DNA of 64,000 bases from Orientallactaga sibirica (Eukaryota > Chordata > Mammalia > Rodentia > Dipodidae). The notes under the pieces are model-generated. The model did not search any database and had not been told where the DNA came from. It saw only the letters and a program-made list of their open reading frames with translations. Shown in pieces: positions 32,030 to 42,220 of the stretch. The stretch covers positions 39,997,001 to 40,061,000 of the forward strand of contig JAEOAD010000015.1 of assembly GCA_036365145.1 (NCBI GenBank), in the 5' to 3' direction. A program made the position numbers and the translations under genes. Each line of letters opens with the position of its first letter. Position 1 is the stretch's first letter.

Positions 32030-32362
32030 TGTGGTGTATGTGTACACGTGCAGATAGATGCCTATGCCCCATGCATACACATGCAGAGGCCAGAAGAAGA
32101 TGCTAGTGTCCTCTATCATTCATCCACCTTATTTCCCTGAAACTGAGACTGTCACAGAACCTAGAGCTCTTCCTATGTATTGTTTAGATTGATTGACCAG
32201 GGAACCCCAGCAGTCCTCCCATCTTTGCCACCCTCAGCACTGGAGTTACAGAACCGAGTGGCCATACCCAGCTTTTTTTAAAGTGGGTGCTAGGGATTGA
32301 ACTCGGGTTCTCATACTTGCACAGCAAGTGCTCTTACCCACTGATCCATCTCTCTCTCCCTG
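32030..32362 (-). mobile_element. B4-like SINE
   Basis: Antisense: 'atgcagaggccagaagaaga', 'tgtcctctatcattcatcca', B1-like centre, 'gctagggattgaactcgggt' and 'ctgatccatctctctctccc'. Confidence 0.75.
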
Positions 32363-32397
32363 AAAAACAATAGCTTTATTAAAAGATTAAAAGCAAG

Positions 32398-32545
32398 CAC
32401 CAGGTGTGGTGATGCACACCTGTAATCCAAGTACTCGTGAGATAGAAGCAGGAGGATCAGAATTTTAAAATCATTCTCTGCTAGACAGCAAGTTCAAGGC
32501 CAGCCTGATATATATGATATCTGCTCTCCAAGAAAACAAAACACA
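32398..32545 (+). mobile_element. Old B1 SINE
   Basis: Sense 'gcaccaggtgtggtgatgca' with a small duplicated centre, ends 'tctgctctccaagaaaac'. Confidence 0.7.
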
Positions 32546-33135
32546 CATAAGCAAAAAAAAAATTGAGTTAGAAATATTAGAACACCTTCTTCATTTTCCT
32601 CACAGTCTTTACCACTAGTTGAATAGTCATGATAGAGAGGCAGTGGGTGTTTTGTTTGGGGTTCACTGCCTTTGGGGGTTTGTAGGTTTTAGAGTTGTTG
32701 TTTTTTTCCCAGCTCTGCTTCAGATGGTATGGTCACAAGGTGATATGAGGTAATTCGGGTCAGTTTTTTTAGTTAGTGTAAAATACCTCCTAGAAAACAA
32801 TATCCTCCCCATTTCAGGAAATGGGCATTATACAGCACCTGCGAAAGGGCACTTTCCTTTACTGCTGACACATGCATGCCTTCCCCTCATAGCCAAATGC
32901 TCAAAGTGAATCAGATCACAGAGCATAATGTTCCCTTAATGGTCTAGCCTCAAATCCAGCTAGACACTCATCACTACTGAGCACCAAAGATATCCCTAGT
33001 ATTTGTCCATTCATTCCTTCATTAACTTTAGAGAGAATCTGTGGAGGATCAAGCACTGCATTGGTTCTGGGAACATAACAGAGGCTTGGATAAGGTCTTC
33101 CACCTTAAGCCTTTTGTGATCTTTGTTTTGAACAG
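32546..33135. other. EFCAB14 intron upstream of exon 33136
   Basis: Unique-looking sequence with no recognised repeat; ends at acceptor 'ttgttttgaacag'. Confidence 0.5.
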
Positions 33136-33247
33136 AAAGAAGATAGTTCAAATTCTCAGGTATACAAGCTACGAGAGAAACTGCAGCTGATCAATGCTCT
33201 CGCAAACAAACCCGAAAGCAACAGGCCACCAGAGACTGCAGATGAAG
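33136..33247 (+). CDS. EFCAB14: EFCAB14 internal coding exon
   Basis: 37 codons plus one base. Acceptor 'ttttgaacag', donor 'gtgagc'. Encodes KEDSSNSQVYKLREKLQLIN then ALANKPESNRPPETADE. The single leftover G joins AG of the next exon to give Glu. Because it starts in phase 0 it can be spliced directly to exon 21795-21986. Confidence 0.95.
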
Positions 33248-34019
33248 GTGAGCACCAGGCTGACTTCTGAATATTTCACGCAGACTTGGTCAGCTTGCTT
33301 CCCACACAGGGAACAGGGAAGGTATTCTGGCAGCACTGATCGAACCCAGTGAGTGATGCCTGAGTGCACCGAGACGAAGCTGATGTACTTCACTTTCATT
33401 TAGCAAAAGCCCATTTTGTACATGATTTGTACTCTAGTCTATTAAGGGAAGAATGGGTAATGTTTAGCTGGAAATAGACTTCTCCATGCTGTCTGCATCC
33501 AATTATAGCAAAAACATTACTGTCGTAGCTTATATTAAACTAGCCCTAAATGTTGTTTATGGGAGTCTTTCCATTTTTGTAAGTACGTAAAATTTACTTA
33601 AAAATAAATATTAGTCCTCCCCAAATCAATAACATATAATGATGGACTTACTCAATTGGAATAAGATAGAAGCATAATTAATATTATCAGCTGTGTTAAT
33701 TAATATCCACTGGTTTAGACTCTGTGAGGTTATAACAAAGGTACTAGACTGTGTTGGCTTTGACCCCTCCTCCTACAAGTATTTTTCAGTTTTGGAAAAT
33801 AACCTCCCTTAGATTGTCATATGTAGGAACAGAGCTCTGATAGTACCTTCTCCTAACACTATGCTGTATCATTTGGTAGCCACTTTTAACATTAGCTGAG
33901 TTGGTGGCACATTTCCCAGGAAGTCAGAGGTTCTTTAGTATATAACCTTCTTGCTGTCCTCAGTTGACAACTTAAATTCTTACCATCTAAACAAATATAA
34001 TGCTAACTTGTACTTTAGT
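33248..34019. other. EFCAB14 intron, no feature recognised
   Basis: AT-rich unique sequence. Confidence 0.5.
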
Positions 34020-34360
34020 TTGAGTATCCTTTATCCAAAATGCTTGGAACTCATGCTTCAAATAGTAGGCTGAATGTTTGCAGATGCATAATGAGGTATC
34101 TTTGGAATGATACTCAAGTCTGCATACAAAATTCGTTTATGTTTCATATATACCATACATGCATATATTATATGTGTGGAGCCTGATGATGATTTTATGC
34201 ATATAGTATTTCTTAGTGTACCTTCATTTTGGCTGTGACCCATCACATGAGGTTATATGTGGAATTTTCCACTCTTATCATGTCTTTATTCCAAAAGCTG
34301 TTGATTTAGGGAATATTTCAGACTTCAGATTTTCAAAGCAGAGATATTCAACCTGTGGGA
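34020..34360 (+). mobile_element. Ancient DNA-transposon-like relic
   Basis: 'tttgagtatcctttatccaa', 'aaatgcttggaactcatgct', then 'gatattcaacctgtgg' at the far end resemble a common old mammalian non-autonomous transposon family (Tigger-type, name uncertain). Confidence 0.45.
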
Positions 34361-34452
34361 CATCTTCCAGTGAGGCTGATGCTTCAACCCCTAAGAGCAT
34401 GTAATGCTGATTCATCCTCACCAGTCCACAGACATACCTCAACAGACATATG

Positions 34453-34492
34453 CTTGTAAAACATATCGAACATTTATTGGGTCAGATACTTT
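34453..34492 (+). repeat. 40-base direct repeat, upstream copy
   Basis: Matches 34798-34837 at 39 of 40 bases. The two copies bracket an EFCAB14 coding exon. Confidence 0.95.
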
Positions 34493-34625
34493 AATTTCAT
34501 TATTATTATGCTTCCTAATTCTTAGCTATTTTTATTAAATTAAATATATATAAAATTGTCCTAAAAGGTGGGCTTCAATATGGCATTGGAATTGATTATA
34601 ATAAGAATGTATGTGTTTGTTGCAG

Positions 34626-34745
34626 AGCAAGTACAGAGTTTCACATCAGAGCCATCAGCATTACCAAAATTTTCACAGCTTCTTGGGGACCAAATTGAAA
34701 CCCAACTAAAACCTGTCTCCCTACCAGGAATTTCTAACATTGAAG
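34626..34745 (+). CDS. EFCAB14: EFCAB14 internal coding exon
   Basis: Acceptor 'gtttgttgcag', donor 'gtaaat'. Begins with AG completing a Glu codon, encodes QVQSFTSEPSALPKFSQLLG to LPGISNIE, and ends with one G that joins the next exon. Linker between coiled coil and EF-hand, rich in P and S. Bracketed by 40-base direct repeats. Confidence 0.94.
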
Positions 34746-34797
34746 GTAAATTCTTAAACCATGGGATAGCGGTAGAAATGCACACTCATTTTTTTTT

Positions 34798-34965
34798 CTT
34801 GTAAAACATATCTAACATTTATTGGGTCAGATACTTTTGGGCATCGACCCATTCTGATAACCATCCTGTGAGTATAAATATCATATACTTAACTGTTTTA
34901 CTAATAGGAAATTGCTCAAGTCAAGTAATTGGTTGAGGCAGAATTCTAGCTGAGGCTAACTCCAA
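34798..34965 (+). mobile_element. MIR relic, carrying the downstream 40-base repeat copy
   Basis: 'aacatttattgggtcagata', 'taaccatcctgtgagtataa', 'gaaattgctcaagtcaagta' follow MIR order. The first 40 bases are nearly identical to 34453-34492. Confidence 0.6.
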
Positions 34966-35064
34966 AGCTGCCATATGTTTCTAGTAAGGTTGTGCTTTGC
35001 TTTGCTTTTTGCTTTTTGATGGGTGGATGGGTGAGTATGGGCAGGTAGATACACCTATTTACAT

Positions 35065-35295
35065 TCTTAAACGTGTGTGGAGGCTAGAGTACAACCTTAA
35101 GTATTGCTCCTTAGGAACCCTGTTCATCTTTTTGGAAACTGAGTACCTTTTTGGCCTGAGCTCACATAGTAGAGTAGACTGGCTAGCCAGCTAGCCCCAG
35201 GGGTGTGCCTATCTCCATCCACCTCTCCAGAGCTGGGATTACAAGCACATACTCCCATACCTGACTTTTATATGGGACTTGAGGATCAAACTCAC
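35065..35295 (-). mobile_element. B4-like SINE, partial
   Basis: Antisense: 'gtgtgtggaggctagagtac', B1-like 'agctgggattacaagcacat', then 'tatgggacttgaggatcaaa'; the tRNA-head end is missing. Confidence 0.6.
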
Positions 35296-35432
35296 TCAAG
35301 CATGGTGGTTCACACCTGTAATCTCAGCCCTTAGGAGTAGAAGCAGTAGGGTCAGGCATTCAAGAGCATCCCTGCCTACATAGCAAGATTAAGGCCAGTG
35401 CACTACACAAGACCCTGTCTCAAAAACCCAGA
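35296..35432 (+). mobile_element. Old B1 SINE
   Basis: Sense 'caagcatggtggttcacacc' to 'gaccctgtctcaaaaaccc'. Confidence 0.75.
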
Positions 35433-35504
35433 TAAATAAACAAATAAATCTTGTATATATACTTTAGGACATAAAACATCTTAATTTTTCAGAGTTTATA
35501 ATAT

Positions 35505-35780
35505 TTTTTTTATTATTTTATTTATTTTGGAGAGAGATACAGAGAGAGATAGACAGAGAGGGAGAGGGAGACAGAGATGGGTGCGCCAGCAGTCTCTCAG
35601 CTGCTGTGAACGAAATCCAGATGTTTGCGCCCCCTTGTGGCCAAGTGCAGCATTGTGCCCTTGCATCACTTTGCATCTGGCTAAACGTGGGACCTGGAGA
35701 TTGGAACCGCTGGAGACTGAAACCAGCGTTCTTAGGCTTAGCAGGCAGGCGCCTTAACCACTAAGCCATTTCTCTAGCCC
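35505..35780 (-). mobile_element. DIP-like SINE, extended variant
   Basis: Antisense and longer than standard: between the cgaaatccag and ctggctaaacg blocks there is an additional 'gtggccaagtgcagcattgt' segment, and another insert 'ctggagactgaaaccagcg' before the tRNA head. Different from the long variants at 15657, 26306 and 44363. Confidence 0.85.
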
Positions 35781-35838
35781 TATAATGTTTTTTTTTTTTT
35801 ATGAAACTCAAGTCTGCAACTCAACAGCAACTTTTAAT

Positions 35839-36036
35839 ATATCTTTTTTTATATTTTATATATTTATTTCAGAGAGAAAGTCAGAGAGAGTATGGGTGCA
35901 CTAGGATCTCTAGCCACTGCAAACACACTCCAGATACATGCTCCACCTTGTGCATCTGGCTTACTTGGGAGGCAAACCTGGGCCCTTAGGCTTCGCAGGC
36001 AAGTGCCTTAGCTGCTAAGCCATCTCTCCAGCCCTC
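35839..36036 (-). mobile_element. DIP-like SINE
   Basis: Antisense, 'tatttatttcagagagaaag' to 'ctaagccatctctccagccc'. Confidence 0.92.
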
Positions 36037-36344
36037 AAACAGCAAGTTTTGCAATCAGACATCCAAACACAATATGACCCAAAGATATGCTAAGGAATGA
36101 TAGAAGGAAAATATTAAAAGTTTTTGTCTTCCATAATTAAACCACAGTATTTCTATAAGTGCAGAAATCTTGGTATGTACAATAAAAACACTGTAGTTCA
36201 TAACATACAGTAGTCTTTTATCTGAGCCAGTGTTGCACACAGCATTTGGTAGCATGTGGTATGAGGACACAGTGCAGTGTATGTGGAACCAAGACTGCAG
36301 TAAAGTCATATGGTGAAGCACTCCTCATATTCATTATGTGTCTA

Positions 36345-36583
36345 ACTTATTTTTTTAAAAATTATTTATTTATTATTTGAGAGAGAGATAGAGACAGAGA
36401 GAAAGAGGTAGACATGGAGAAAGTTAATATGGGTACACCAGGGCCTCCTGCCACTGCAAACCAACTCCAGATTGCGTGTGGTACTTTGTGCATCTGGCTT
36501 TATGTGGGTGCTGGGGAATCAAACCAGGGCCATCAGAGTTTGTGAGCAAATGCCTTTAAGTGCTGAGCTATCTTTCTAGCCCT
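36345..36583 (-). mobile_element. DIP-like SINE
   Basis: Antisense, 'tttatttattatttgagaga' to 'gagctatctttctagccc'. Ends about 300 bases before the last EFCAB14 exon. Confidence 0.9.
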
Positions 36584-36884
36584 TAATTTAACTTTTGATG
36601 ATTGTATGTTCAGAGACCTTTTACTGTTGTCAAATATTTTATGACTTCCACATTCAGTTACATAACCCCATCCTGGGCTATAACTCACTGTTTAAGAAGC
36701 TGTGCCATACATAGTATTCCTCTCATTGTTAAAGGGTCAAATTTTGTTTTTCTGAGCACATGAACCTTACCTTTTGGAAACAAAATCTGTAAAGTAGCTT
36801 TTCTTTAACTTTGAAGTCAGTTGAAGCTATCTTTACTCAACTATATGCGTAGACACATATTTTTTTGTAATTCTTTTTTGACAG

Positions 36885-37060
36885 AGCTTAAGGATTTATT
36901 CCACAAGACTGGCCACAATGTGGATGAAAAACTGACCTACCAAGAAATCTGGAACTCCCTGGGTTCTGTAATGCCAGGACCAGAAAACTTAAGACCATTT
37001 GATTCCAATGGAGATGGAAGATACTCCTTTCTGGAGCTAAAAGTAGCTTTAGGTATCTAG
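36885..37060 (+). CDS. EFCAB14: EFCAB14 terminal coding exon with EF-hand
   Basis: Acceptor 'cttttttgacag'; AG completes a split Glu, then LKDLFHKTGHNVDEKLTYQE, EIWNSLGSVMPG and the EF-hand loop DSNGDGRYSFLE, ending LKVALGI and TAG (37058-37060). The second loop has the calcium ligands in place (D1, N3, D5, G6, S9, E12). The first candidate loop (GHNVDEKLTYQE) is degenerate: G at 1, E at 6. Together with the sequons upstream this places a calcium-binding loop at the C-terminus of the extracytosolic part, if the family topology (one N-terminal membrane segment) holds. The function of the protein is not established. Confidence 0.97.
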
Positions 37061-38572
37061 TCTCATCAGGCCTATGGTGTGGATTTGTACCCTGGACTAC
37101 CTAAGCTCTACTAACCTAACAAAACAACCCTTTACTTACCCATCAGCCCTCTAGTCCTCCAAACTACTGTAGCAGATACATGGCCACCTTTTAACTTGTT
37201 TGGAAAAGCTATATAAAAGTTATTTTTTTAAAAAAAAGAAAACCATTTTACTTATTATGTGATGTTTGGAAATCTTTGATTTCCAGAAGCTAGTAAGATC
37301 TTATATTTTAAAGTTGCCAGGAAAATAATAAAGCCCTCTTTTTTTTTTTTCCTCTTTCCTGTTTTTGAGGAGACTTTATCTTTTAAAACTGGAAAATGTG
37401 TACATAAAGAGAATAAGTCACCATTTATATTTCATATAAATTTGCCTTAAATTAGCTGCACTTTATAGAGCCTTGGAAAATGTCTTTCCTTTACAAGATA
37501 GGCCTTTTCTGTTTGTAAATATTTAAAATGAAAGAAAGATTGTATGTACTGTGTGGAAAGAATAGTTTTAAACAAGATGTAAACAAATGACTTGTTGTGA
37601 AGAATCACTAATCTGATGTGGGTAGCAGCTGACACTGTGTTCACATCTCCTAAGGCATCCCTCAAAGGCCCAGGTGCTGCCGTAGGATTTGGCCTGGGTG
37701 CTAGGAGCATCAGTTCAGGGAGTGGATGCTGTGCAGACAGTGCCAGCTCCAGGCTCAGGAAAGTCAGGTTCTGGGTCTTTGTTCCTATTCTCTCATTTAT
37801 CCCAGCCTGAGAGCCAGATAAGTCTTGTTATGGACTTTTCTCATTTTGAATTCTCTTTCAGGGCTATGAGCATAAAAAGTTATCCTGTGGGGAACCACTT
37901 CCCTCCCCACAGTAAGCTAGTTTGTCTTCCCTACCTAGACAAGAACGTCTTAATGCTGTATTTGACACCTACCTTTGTAACCGTCTCTAGAGTGACAGGG
38001 CTCAAGTCCCTGGTCACTTTCTCACACTGGCTCCCCAAGAGTATCAGAGGAGAACTGTTGAACTTTACTTGGGGAAGCATCACCCTTGAGGTTTTACCTG
38101 GAGGCTAACCAAGAATCTGATTTATTTCTTGGTGAGGTGACTAAAGCCAAAAAATGTGAAATCATGTTGTCTCCTTACAAATATCTGCTCAGAAGTAGCT
38201 ATATGTTTTCTGTCCAGAGAATGCCAAACTATAGTAGGCAGGCCTGGTAGCTGGTAGCAGGTTTTTCAAATTGTAATAGCAAGTGCAATACTTCTCCCTT
38301 TAAGCACTTCTGTGGGCCTGACATGAAAGGACAAGAAAAAATGATACTTCCATGTCACCCCTATGTTGTTGCTTAGAAGCAGTATTTGGGTAGCACAAAA
38401 AGGAAAGCTTGATAAAACTTGACTTTGCTGTGGCCAAGTCGGGTAGAAAGTAGAGAAGCCATCATGGCACAGACTTCTTTAGTAGAAATCATTTCCATTC
38501 ATGTCCCTTGCCCTGTAGTTGTGGAGACAGTCCAGATCCCATGAACCTTTGAAGCCTGGTTCTTCTTCGTTT

Positions 38573-38578
38573 TCTTCT

Positions 38579-38612
<34 letters not shown>

Positions 38613-38748
38613 AAGGTAAGGTTTCACTCTAGTCCAGGCTGACCTGGAATTCACTATTTATTCTCAGGCTGGCCTTGAACTCATGGTGATCCTCCTACCT
38701 TTGCCTCCTGAGTGCTGGGATTAAAGGCATGTGCCACCATGCCTAGCC
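38573..38748 (-). mobile_element. B1 SINE in the 3'UTR
   Basis: Antisense, with a run of 31 T (38581-38611), 'ggtaaggtttcactctagtc' to 'gtgccaccatgcctagcctt'. Confidence 0.93.
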
Positions 38749-39837
38749 TTGGTTCTTCTCTTTACATGACATTCACCTTGGTGTTGGTCACTTTTTTTCC
38801 CCTTAAAGTATTACATTTTAGTAAAAGCAAAACCATCTTTTCCTGTTTGTGCGTATGTTTATCTTATTATGGTTTATATTTCTCCCTTTTTAAAAATTTT
38901 TCAATCTTTTATTTTAATGTATCTCTTGCCCATCTGTGTTATGTCACTTCTTGGAAAGGTTAAAATATAGTTTAAAACTATCCTGGCACTTTAGGTAACT
39001 TGAAGATAACTCTTGCTCTTCTGGCTGCCTTCCATGCCCTCCCCTTTTAATATATATAGATTTTGTAACAACCAAATAAAATTCTAGCAATAAATTGAAT
39101 TATTCTGCTATATTTGTATATATTGTATCATAAATGGTATGCCTGTACCTGGAAGGTATTTTTTGAGAACTGATTTATATGAAATATACTGAAGGTAATG
39201 TAGCTTGTCCTTTTTAGTTTCATGTTCTTATTCATAGACAGATACTTTCAGGACACCTTAACTCTTTGTGGTATTCTTTTCTTTTGCAACTAATAGCAAT
39301 CCATGAAGAAGTCAGGGGGAGGGGTTGTGTTTTTTAGTTTTTCTTCTGTATTTCCCTCCTCAAGCTTACCTGCCGGCATCACTCCTGAGCCATGGGCTAT
39401 CCTGTCCCCTTCCCTACCAAATTGGCCAGACGTTCCCTGCTTCACTCTAGCCTGTGACACCCTTGTCATGCTGCCTGAGAAACTACAAGATCTTCCAGGC
39501 AGAGGTGGGTATCTTGTCCCTCTTTGTTCACAGTTGAACAGACTCACCTGCTTAAGAGCCCCAAGGCTTATTAATCAATGCTGATTTGGGCTTTTCATTT
39601 GTATGTTATCTTGACTTACACAGCCAGTGCCTTGAGTCAAGGTTTGCCTGCCACAGCTCATCTCTGAGAAAAATGGTACATATGGTGGTGAGTTTGGCTT
39701 TGGATTTAAATCTTTGACCTTTTCAGTCTAGCAGCTGCTAATTCTTCTCTCCTAATTCCCCAAAGCGCTGGTCTTGGTACTTGGTTCTGTTACTTTGTAC
39801 TGTCTGGCATCATGTTTGCTTAAAGAGCTTTCTCAAG

Positions 39838-39948
39838 TTGGGCATGGCAGAGCATAACTAATCCCAACCCACAGGAAGCAGAGGCAAGAGGATTGTGAGT
39901 TCCAGTCCAGTGTGGGCAACATAATGAGCCCTTCCTTGTACCTTGCTT
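39838..39948 (+). mobile_element. Old B1-like SINE
   Basis: Sense 'ttgggcatggcagagcataa' to 'gggcaacataatgagccctt'. Diverged. Confidence 0.55.
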
Positions 39949-40506
39949 CAAGATGATTGCAGTGTCATTCAAAGAACAGAGAGATTTAATGCCCAACAAT
40001 GGGTCTGAGGAGTGGACACTCTACCCTGCTGCTAGCCTGTTTTCCCTTTCATTGCAGTTTCTTATCTCTGCAGTTGCTGGACATGGATTGATCAGCCCCC
40101 GCCCCCCCTTGACTGGTCCTGACGGTCACACTTGAAGATTTTGACTGTGATGGTCTCATACTCATAATGGCCTATTGAGTTGCTTTTAGTGACAGCTTTT
40201 GTTTGCTACATACCTCATTGGCTTGCTTACCAACACCAGCACGATGTGGTCCCTTCTCTCATATTCAAGCCAGAACACATTTAGGTATTCCTGAGGCTTT
40301 ATAGAGCGTGTATCGTTTGTTATACGAACCTAACGTACCTTGTTTTCTCATATTAAGAAATGTAAATCTACTTTATTTTAATGAAGCTATTTTGGTAATG
40401 TATAAGCAATTTTGGTTATGATTAGGGAGTGAACTCCAGGTTTCCTATGACTTGATTTGAGCTTTGCTTATTTCATATCAGTAATGTAGTCATTTTAATT
40501 TATCTA

Positions 40507-40512
40507 AATAAA
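40507..40512 (+). terminator. Distal poly(A) signal candidate for EFCAB14
   Basis: AATAAA in 'tctaaataaaacatttcc', the last one before the L1 insertion that starts at about 40690. Position fits a 3.4-kb 3'UTR. Confidence 0.5.
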
Positions 40513-40689
40513 ACATTTCCTTTCTCACTATATCTGACTAGAGCCATTGCTATACCCATGTTTATTAAGAAAAACTTGCCTTGATCTCTACTTCTTCCTG
40601 ATCTGCTCCTTCCTACTTTCAAAAGCAAGGGCTATTAGATGGTGGGCACAACACATTATTCAAGAATCTTCCTCAAGAATTGCAGGGTT

Positions 40690-41735
40690 TGACCCAAAGA
40701 AGGAAAGGCTGCATGTTGGTGGGAGTGTAAACTGGTATAGTCACTATGGAAATCAGTGTGGAGGTTTCTAAAAAACTAAAAATTGAAGCTGGGCGTGGTG
40801 GCTCACGCCTTTAATCTCAGCATTTGGGAGTCAAAGTAGGAGGATCACTGTGAGTTGAGGCCAGCCTGAGACTATATAGTGAATTCCAGGTCAGGCTGGA
40901 CCTAGAGTAAAACCCTACCTCAAAAAAAAAAAAAAAGTTATTACTAGAGAGGAATCTCAGATAGGGCCGGGGATTTTCCTTCATATTAAAAAAAAAAAAG
41001 CCGAGTGTGGTAGCACACGCCTTTAATCCCAGCACTCAGCCTGAGCTAGAGTGAGACCCTACCTCAAACAAACAAAAAACAAAACAAAAAAGTCAGGCTT
41101 GAGAAATGGCTAGAGTGAAATCCTACCTCAAAAAAAAAAAACTGAAAATTGAATTGCCATATGACCCAGCTATACCACTCCTGCGCATATACCCAAAGCA
41201 CTTTATGTCCTAGGACAGATCTACTTGCTCATTCATGTTCATTGCTGCTCTATTAACAATAGCCAGGAACTGGAATCAGCCTAGAGGATCATCAACAGAT
41301 GAATAGAATGAAAATCTACATTGTGTACATCTACACAATGGAAGTTTATTCAGCACTAAAGAAAAAATGAAATTTGTGGGAAAATGGATGGAACTGGAAA
41401 TTATACTGGGTTTTAACCCAGGCCCAGAAAGACAAACACCATATATTCTCTCTCATATGTGGATCCTAGCCTTGAATTTTTAGATTTCTGTGTTTAAGTT
41501 GGAGCTTCTGCAGAGGCTAGGAAGCTGGAAAGGAGGCATGAGGGTGGGGAGAGGATTAAGGGGGATAGTAAAACATAATATGAAAGTAGATGGGAGAATA
41601 CTAAGTGTGGAAAGGTTTAAATGGGTATTAAAAGGGACTAGCAGTAAAGGGATTGGGGGGGGCTTAACAAAGTCAAATAGAAGCCCATTATTTTATAAGC
41701 TAACAAAAATAAAATTTAAAAGAAAAAGAGGCAAG
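40690..41735 (+). mobile_element. L1 3' end (ORF2 end plus 3'UTR), split by B1s
   Basis: L1 ORF2 end region in sense: 'gggagtgtaaactggtatag', (interruption), 'tatgacccagctataccact', 'aatagccaggaactggaatc', 'tgtggatcctagcc', then a G/A-rich 3'UTR. Interrupted at about 40786-41150 by one full sense B1 (40786-40936), a partial copy (about 41000-41090) and a third tail fragment. Not coding-competent. The 94-residue open frame at 41490-41774 is in the 3'UTR. Confidence 0.85.
40786..40936 (+). mobile_element. B1 SINE inserted in the L1
   Basis: Sense, 'gctgggcgtggtggctcacg' to 'aaaccctacctcaaaaaa', interrupting the L1 ORF2-end sequence. Confidence 0.93.
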
Positions 41736-41840
41736 GTGGTACCTTTAATCCCAACATTCCAAAGCCTGAGGTAGGAGGATCACCATGAGTTCAAGGCCAG
41801 CCTGAGCTCAAGTGAGACCCTGCAAAAAGAAAGAAAAAGA
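41731..41840 (+). mobile_element. B1 SINE, partial
   Basis: Sense, starts within the element ('gaggcaaggtggtaccttta') and ends 'agtgagaccctgc'. Confidence 0.8.
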
Positions 41841-41903
41841 AAAAACTTTGAATAAAGGTACTCTGCTAGGTAGATAATGCTGCTCACAAAAACCATAGGC
41901 TAT

Positions 41904-42108
41904 GGGGCTGGGGAAATGGCTTAGCAGTTAAGGCATTTGCCTGTGAAGCCTCAGGACTCTGGTTCAATTCCCCAGGACCCACATAAGCCAGATGCACTAG
42001 GAGGCACAAGCATCTGGAATTTGTTTGCAGTGGCTGGAGGCCCTGGCATGCCCATTCTTTCTCTTTATCTGCCTCTCTTTCTTTCTCAAATAAATAAAAA
42101 TTTTAAAA
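41904..42108 (+). mobile_element. DIP-like SINE
   Basis: Sense, 'ggggctggggaaatggctta' to '(AAATA)'. Confidence 0.93.
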
Positions 42109-42149
42109 AACCATAGGTTATTAAGCAAAAGTCCCAATGCCAGGTGGAG

Positions 42150-42220
42150 GATAACTCCCTAACCTCCTCACTGATTTCCATAGTAACTGTACCAGTTTAC
42201 ACTCCCATCAGCGTGCATCT
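42150..42220 (-). mobile_element. Short antisense L1 fragment
   Basis: 'cactgatttccatagtaact' and 'gtaccagtttacactcccat' are the reverse complement of the L1 ORF2-end block seen at about 40715-40765. Confidence 0.75.

Larger units (their letters stand above)
37061..40530 (+). other. EFCAB14: EFCAB14 3'UTR
   Basis: From the stop to the distal candidate poly(A) signal. Candidate AATAAA sites: 37327-37332 (proximal), 39075-39080 and 39089-39094 (middle), 40507-40512 (distal). A length near 3.4 kb fits the long mRNA known for this gene. Contains one antisense B1 with a 31-T run (38573-38748) and one old sense B1 (39838-39945). Open frames at 37616-38108 and 39290-39584 are shadows. Confidence 0.65.

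Noticed and set aside
37616..38108. Open frames of 64 and 139 codons after EFCAB14
   Set aside because: They lie in the 3'UTR, overlap one another in different frames, and show no domain or similarity that I recognise.
41490..41774. 94-codon open frame
   Set aside because: Lies within the 3'UTR of the L1 fragment; not an L1 ORF and not conserved as far as can be seen.
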